Source: Ga0074130 sp035565355 (GTDB taxonomy: Bacteria > Pseudomonadota > Gammaproteobacteria > Burkholderiales > Rhodocyclaceae). Taken from it: 7,392 nucleotides of DNA. A program made the translations under genes and the position numbers. Below, in pieces: positions 5,987 to 7,392 of the stretch. The notes under the pieces are model-generated. The model did no database searches. It saw only the letters and a list, made by a program, of their open reading frames with translations, and was not told the origin of the DNA. The stretch is from NCBI GenBank assembly GCA_035565355.1, contig DATMSM010000001.1, positions 1 through 7,392 of the forward strand. Reading direction: 5' to 3'. Each line of letters opens with the position of its first letter. Within the stretch, counting starts at the first letter, position 1.

Positions 5987-6879
5987 TCGGCCTCGCCCCC
6001 CAGCGCCTCGGAAAGACTGCTCAGCATGCCGGCCAGCTCGCCGCACATGATGGCGAAATCCGCCTCAAACATATCGCCTCCTTCCCCGGCCTGCTCGGCC
6101 TGTTCCTTCAGCACATCGAGAAAAGCCACGCGCTTGATCTGCATCTGCTCGGTCAGCACGAAACTGACTCTATCGTTCCACGTCAGCGCCAGCTTGCCGG
6201 CGACCTTGCCGCGATTGATATGCTGATTGATCTCATCGGCATCCAGCGGGTGGCGCGTGTACTTTACGCTGCCGCCGGCATCGCCGGCGACGCGCAACTC
6301 GCAATCCTGATCGATGGAAAACGGTCCCGGCACCTCGCCCAACGACAACCAGGTGGTCATTGCCGTGCCCGGCGCCTGCACGGTCTTGAATAGTGTCAAC
6401 GGCAACTCGCCCAGCGTCAACTTGAGCTGCTCGATCACCTCATCGGCTTTGCCCGTGCTCGCGGCATCCACCACCAACCAGCCATGGACCGTATCGATCC
6501 AGACATAGGTGAGGCGGCGTTTGACAAAAGCCTGTGGCAACAGCTCGGCCTCGACGGCATCGAACATGTCTCGCAACTGCTTGCGGCCAGGCTTGAAACC
6601 TTGCGCATCCTCTAGTTCGCGGGCACGTTCCTGTACATACTGACGGATCACCGAGGTGGGGAGTATCTTTTGCTCCACGCCCAGGGCCAGCATCATTTGC
6701 TGCGCCTGCACATAGAGCAGCTCATCGGGGTTACCACGCGGCGGCACCCAGCCCTGGGCCTGGCGAGCCAGCGCGCTGCATGGCTGAAACGCAGTCCTGG
6801 CAAGGCTCTCCGCAAGCACCTCAGGGGTCGCAGACCAGGCGGATGCGAGACGAAAAACCTGCAGATTGCGGAACCACAT
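5983..6879 (-). CDS. rdgC: Recombination-associated protein RdgC
   Basis: 298 residues, close to the ~303 of the Escherichia coli protein, and alignable over its whole length. Shared blocks: MWFRNLQVFRL at the start, FQPC (31-34), GWVPP (43-47), EQKILPTSVI (69-78), LLPQAF (113-118), WIDTVHGWLVVDAAS (127-141), DEINQHINRGKVAGKLAL (215-232), FEADF (271-275), GELA (280-283) and the terminal LGGEA. RdgC is a ring-shaped dimer that binds double-stranded DNA without sequence preference, and in E. coli it limits RecA-promoted exchange; in Neisseria it affects pilin variation. An AAGGG about eight bases upstream on the reverse strand supports the ATG. It is the first gene of a two-gene reverse unit, with the M48 protease gene overlapping its stop by 4 bases. 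No functional link between the two is known to me. Confidence 0.96.
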   Translation of the reverse strand: MWFRNLQVFRLASAWSATPEVLAESLARTAFQPCSALARQAQGWVPPRGNPDELLYVQAQQMMLALGVEQKILPTSVIRQYVQERARELEDAQGFKPGRKQLRDMFDAVEAELLPQAFVKRRLTYVWIDTVHGWLVVDAASTGKADEVIEQLKLTLGELPLTLFKTVQAPGTAMTTWLSLGEVPGPFSIDQDCELRVAGDAGGSVKYTRHPLDADEINQHINRGKVAGKLALTWNDRVSFVLTEQMQIKRVAFLDVLKEQAEQAGEGGDMFEADFAIMCGELAGMLSSLSEALGGEAE

Positions 6880-6933
6880 AGTAGAAAACCCTTAAAAAGA
6901 TGTCAGACAAAATAGGACAGATGTTGCGGGAGC

Positions 6934-6939
6934 ATTGTA
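6934..6939 (-). promoter_or_regulatory. Possible -10 element of the rdgC promoter
   Basis: Reverse-strand TACAAT (5 of 6 to the sigma-70 -10 consensus) 54 bases before the rdgC ATG. No convincing -35 lies at 16-18 bases: the nearest TTGTCA is only 10 bases upstream. Weak call from a single hexamer. Confidence 0.25.
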
Positions 6940-6975
6940 GCGCAAGGGCTGACAAGGCCCCTTTACAAAAAAACC

Positions 6976-7006
6976 TTGCACTTTTTTTTCGACTTGTGGC
7001 TAGAAT
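6976..7006 (+). promoter_or_regulatory. Sigma-70 promoter candidate for the HU gene
   Basis: TTGCAC at 6976-6981 (4 of 6 to the -35 consensus) and TAGAAT at 7001-7006 (5 of 6 to the -10), separated by 19 bases, which is longer than ideal. The spacer contains a run of eight T. The start site would fall near 7012-7014, giving a leader of about 40 bases. The -10 is the more convincing element. Confidence 0.55.
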
Positions 7007-7012
7007 ACGCCC

Positions 7013-7026
7013 AGGCCATTTGGCCT
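7013..7026 (+). promoter_or_regulatory. Perfect short palindrome at the predicted HU transcription start
   Basis: AGGCCA-TT-TGGCCT, a 6-bp inverted repeat with a 2-base centre. It begins almost exactly where transcription from the TAGAAT -10 would start, so it would form a 5'-terminal RNA hairpin or overlap an operator. Function is inferred only. Confidence 0.35.
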
Positions 7027-7053
7027 TCTCTCGACAAACGGAAGGAAGGGAAG

Positions 7054-7341
7054 ATGAACAAAGCTGAACTGATCGAAATCGCCGCCAAGGAAGCCGACAT
7101 TAGCAAGGCCGCCGCCGGCAAGGCGCTGGACGGCATCATCGCTGCTGTTGTCAAGGCTGTGTCCAAGGGCGACACGGTTACCCTGGTTGGTTTCGGTACT
7201 TTCAAGTCGGCCAAGCGTGCTGCACGCACCGGCAAGAACCCGAAGACTGGCGAGTCGATCAAGATCCCGGCAACCACCGTGCCGAAGTTCTCCGCCGGTG
7301 CCGGTTTCAAGACCGCCGTTGCTGGCAAGAAGAAGAAGTAA
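7054..7341 (+). CDS. HU-family nucleoid DNA-binding protein
   Basis: Histone-like HU protein of 95 residues that forms dimers and bends or compacts DNA with little sequence preference. The N-terminal helices MNKAELIEIAAKEADISKAA are followed by the HU signature: GFGTF (46-50), then the DNA-binding arm RTGKNPKTGE (58-67) with the intercalating Pro63, and IPATTVPKFSAG (71-82). The core aligns position by position with E. coli HU (~90 residues). An extra AGKKKK end adds positive charge. The start at 7054 is preceded by GGAAGGAAGGG; in-frame codons upstream lie in the promoter. The gene is monocistronic, with its own promoter and a strong terminator. HupA versus HupB naming cannot be decided from sequence alone, so no symbol is given. 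Confidence 0.95.
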   Translation: MNKAELIEIAAKEADISKAAAGKALDGIIAAVVKAVSKGDTVTLVGFGTFKSAKRAARTGKNPKTGESIKIPATTVPKFSAGAGFKTAVAGKKKK

Positions 7342-7361
7342 TTCTTCTTTCAGAACAAATG

Positions 7362-7388
7362 AAAAGGCCCGCATAACGCGGGCCTTTT
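7362..7388 (+). terminator. Rho-independent terminator of the HU gene
   Basis: Perfect 11-bp inverted repeat AAAAGGCCCGC / GCGGGCCTTTT with a 5-nt loop, starting 20 bases after the stop. The flanking A and T runs make it potentially active in both directions. Confidence 0.93.
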
Positions 7389-7392
7389 CATT

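Noticed and set aside
5987..6046. Upstream start giving a 288-residue M48 protease
   Set aside because: It would bury the signal peptide 20 residues inside the protein; the ATGA overlap start at 5986 fits both topology and operon structure.
5935..6393. Forward open frames opposite rdgC and the protease gene (including 5747-6226)
   Set aside because: The reverse strand aligns with RdgC and M48 proteins over full length; the forward frames show no family pattern.
1..7392. Mobile element, CRISPR array, tRNA or rRNA
   Set aside because: No transposase-like frame, no spaced direct repeats and no tRNA/rRNA-like sequence were seen; gene order is continuous and housekeeping in character.

Overview
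The window is a chromosomal segment from a motile, polarly or peritrichously flagellated Gram-negative bacterium, most likely a betaproteobacterium. The evidence is the GC-rich coding with strong third-position G/C, the late-flagellar order flaG / fliD-fliS-fliT-fliK-like-flhB-tail-like-ycgR, an RdgC homologue (a beta/gammaproteobacterial family) and an HU protein with a lysine tail. The family assignments are from protein sequence patterns; the exact genus cannot be given.

Layout. (1) 26-385: flaG, probably the last gene of an upstream flagellin unit, closed by two tandem hairpin terminators at 425-486. (2) 525-551: a sigma-28-like promoter candidate, followed by a tightly packed six-gene forward operon at 584-5041: fliD (filament cap), fliS (flagellin chaperone), fliT (cap chaperone-like), a FliK-family protein, a 102-residue stand-alone FlhB C-terminal-domain-like protein whose start overlaps the fliK-like gene, and a YcgR-type c-di-GMP receptor with intact PilZ motifs. 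(3) 5042-5179: a short convergent gap. (4) Reverse strand 6879-5180: rdgC and a secreted M48 zinc metalloprotease, joined by a 4-bp ATGA overlap. (5) 6880-7053: a divergent regulatory region carrying the HU promoter. (6) 7054-7341: an HU DNA-binding protein gene, closed by an 11-bp perfect hairpin terminator at 7362-7388.

How they fit together. The first two thirds form a coherent late-flagellar module: cap and its chaperones, flagellin chaperone, two small relatives of the export-switch proteins (FliK and the FlhB cytoplasmic domain) encoded as an overlapping pair, and a brake that ties motor output to c-di-GMP. The last third is housekeeping: recombination and nucleoid proteins and envelope proteolysis.

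No mobile element, CRISPR array, tRNA or rRNA was seen. I did not find a clearly undescribed system. The part most worth a second look is the FliK-like / NPTH-less FlhB-tail pair inside the fliDST operon.
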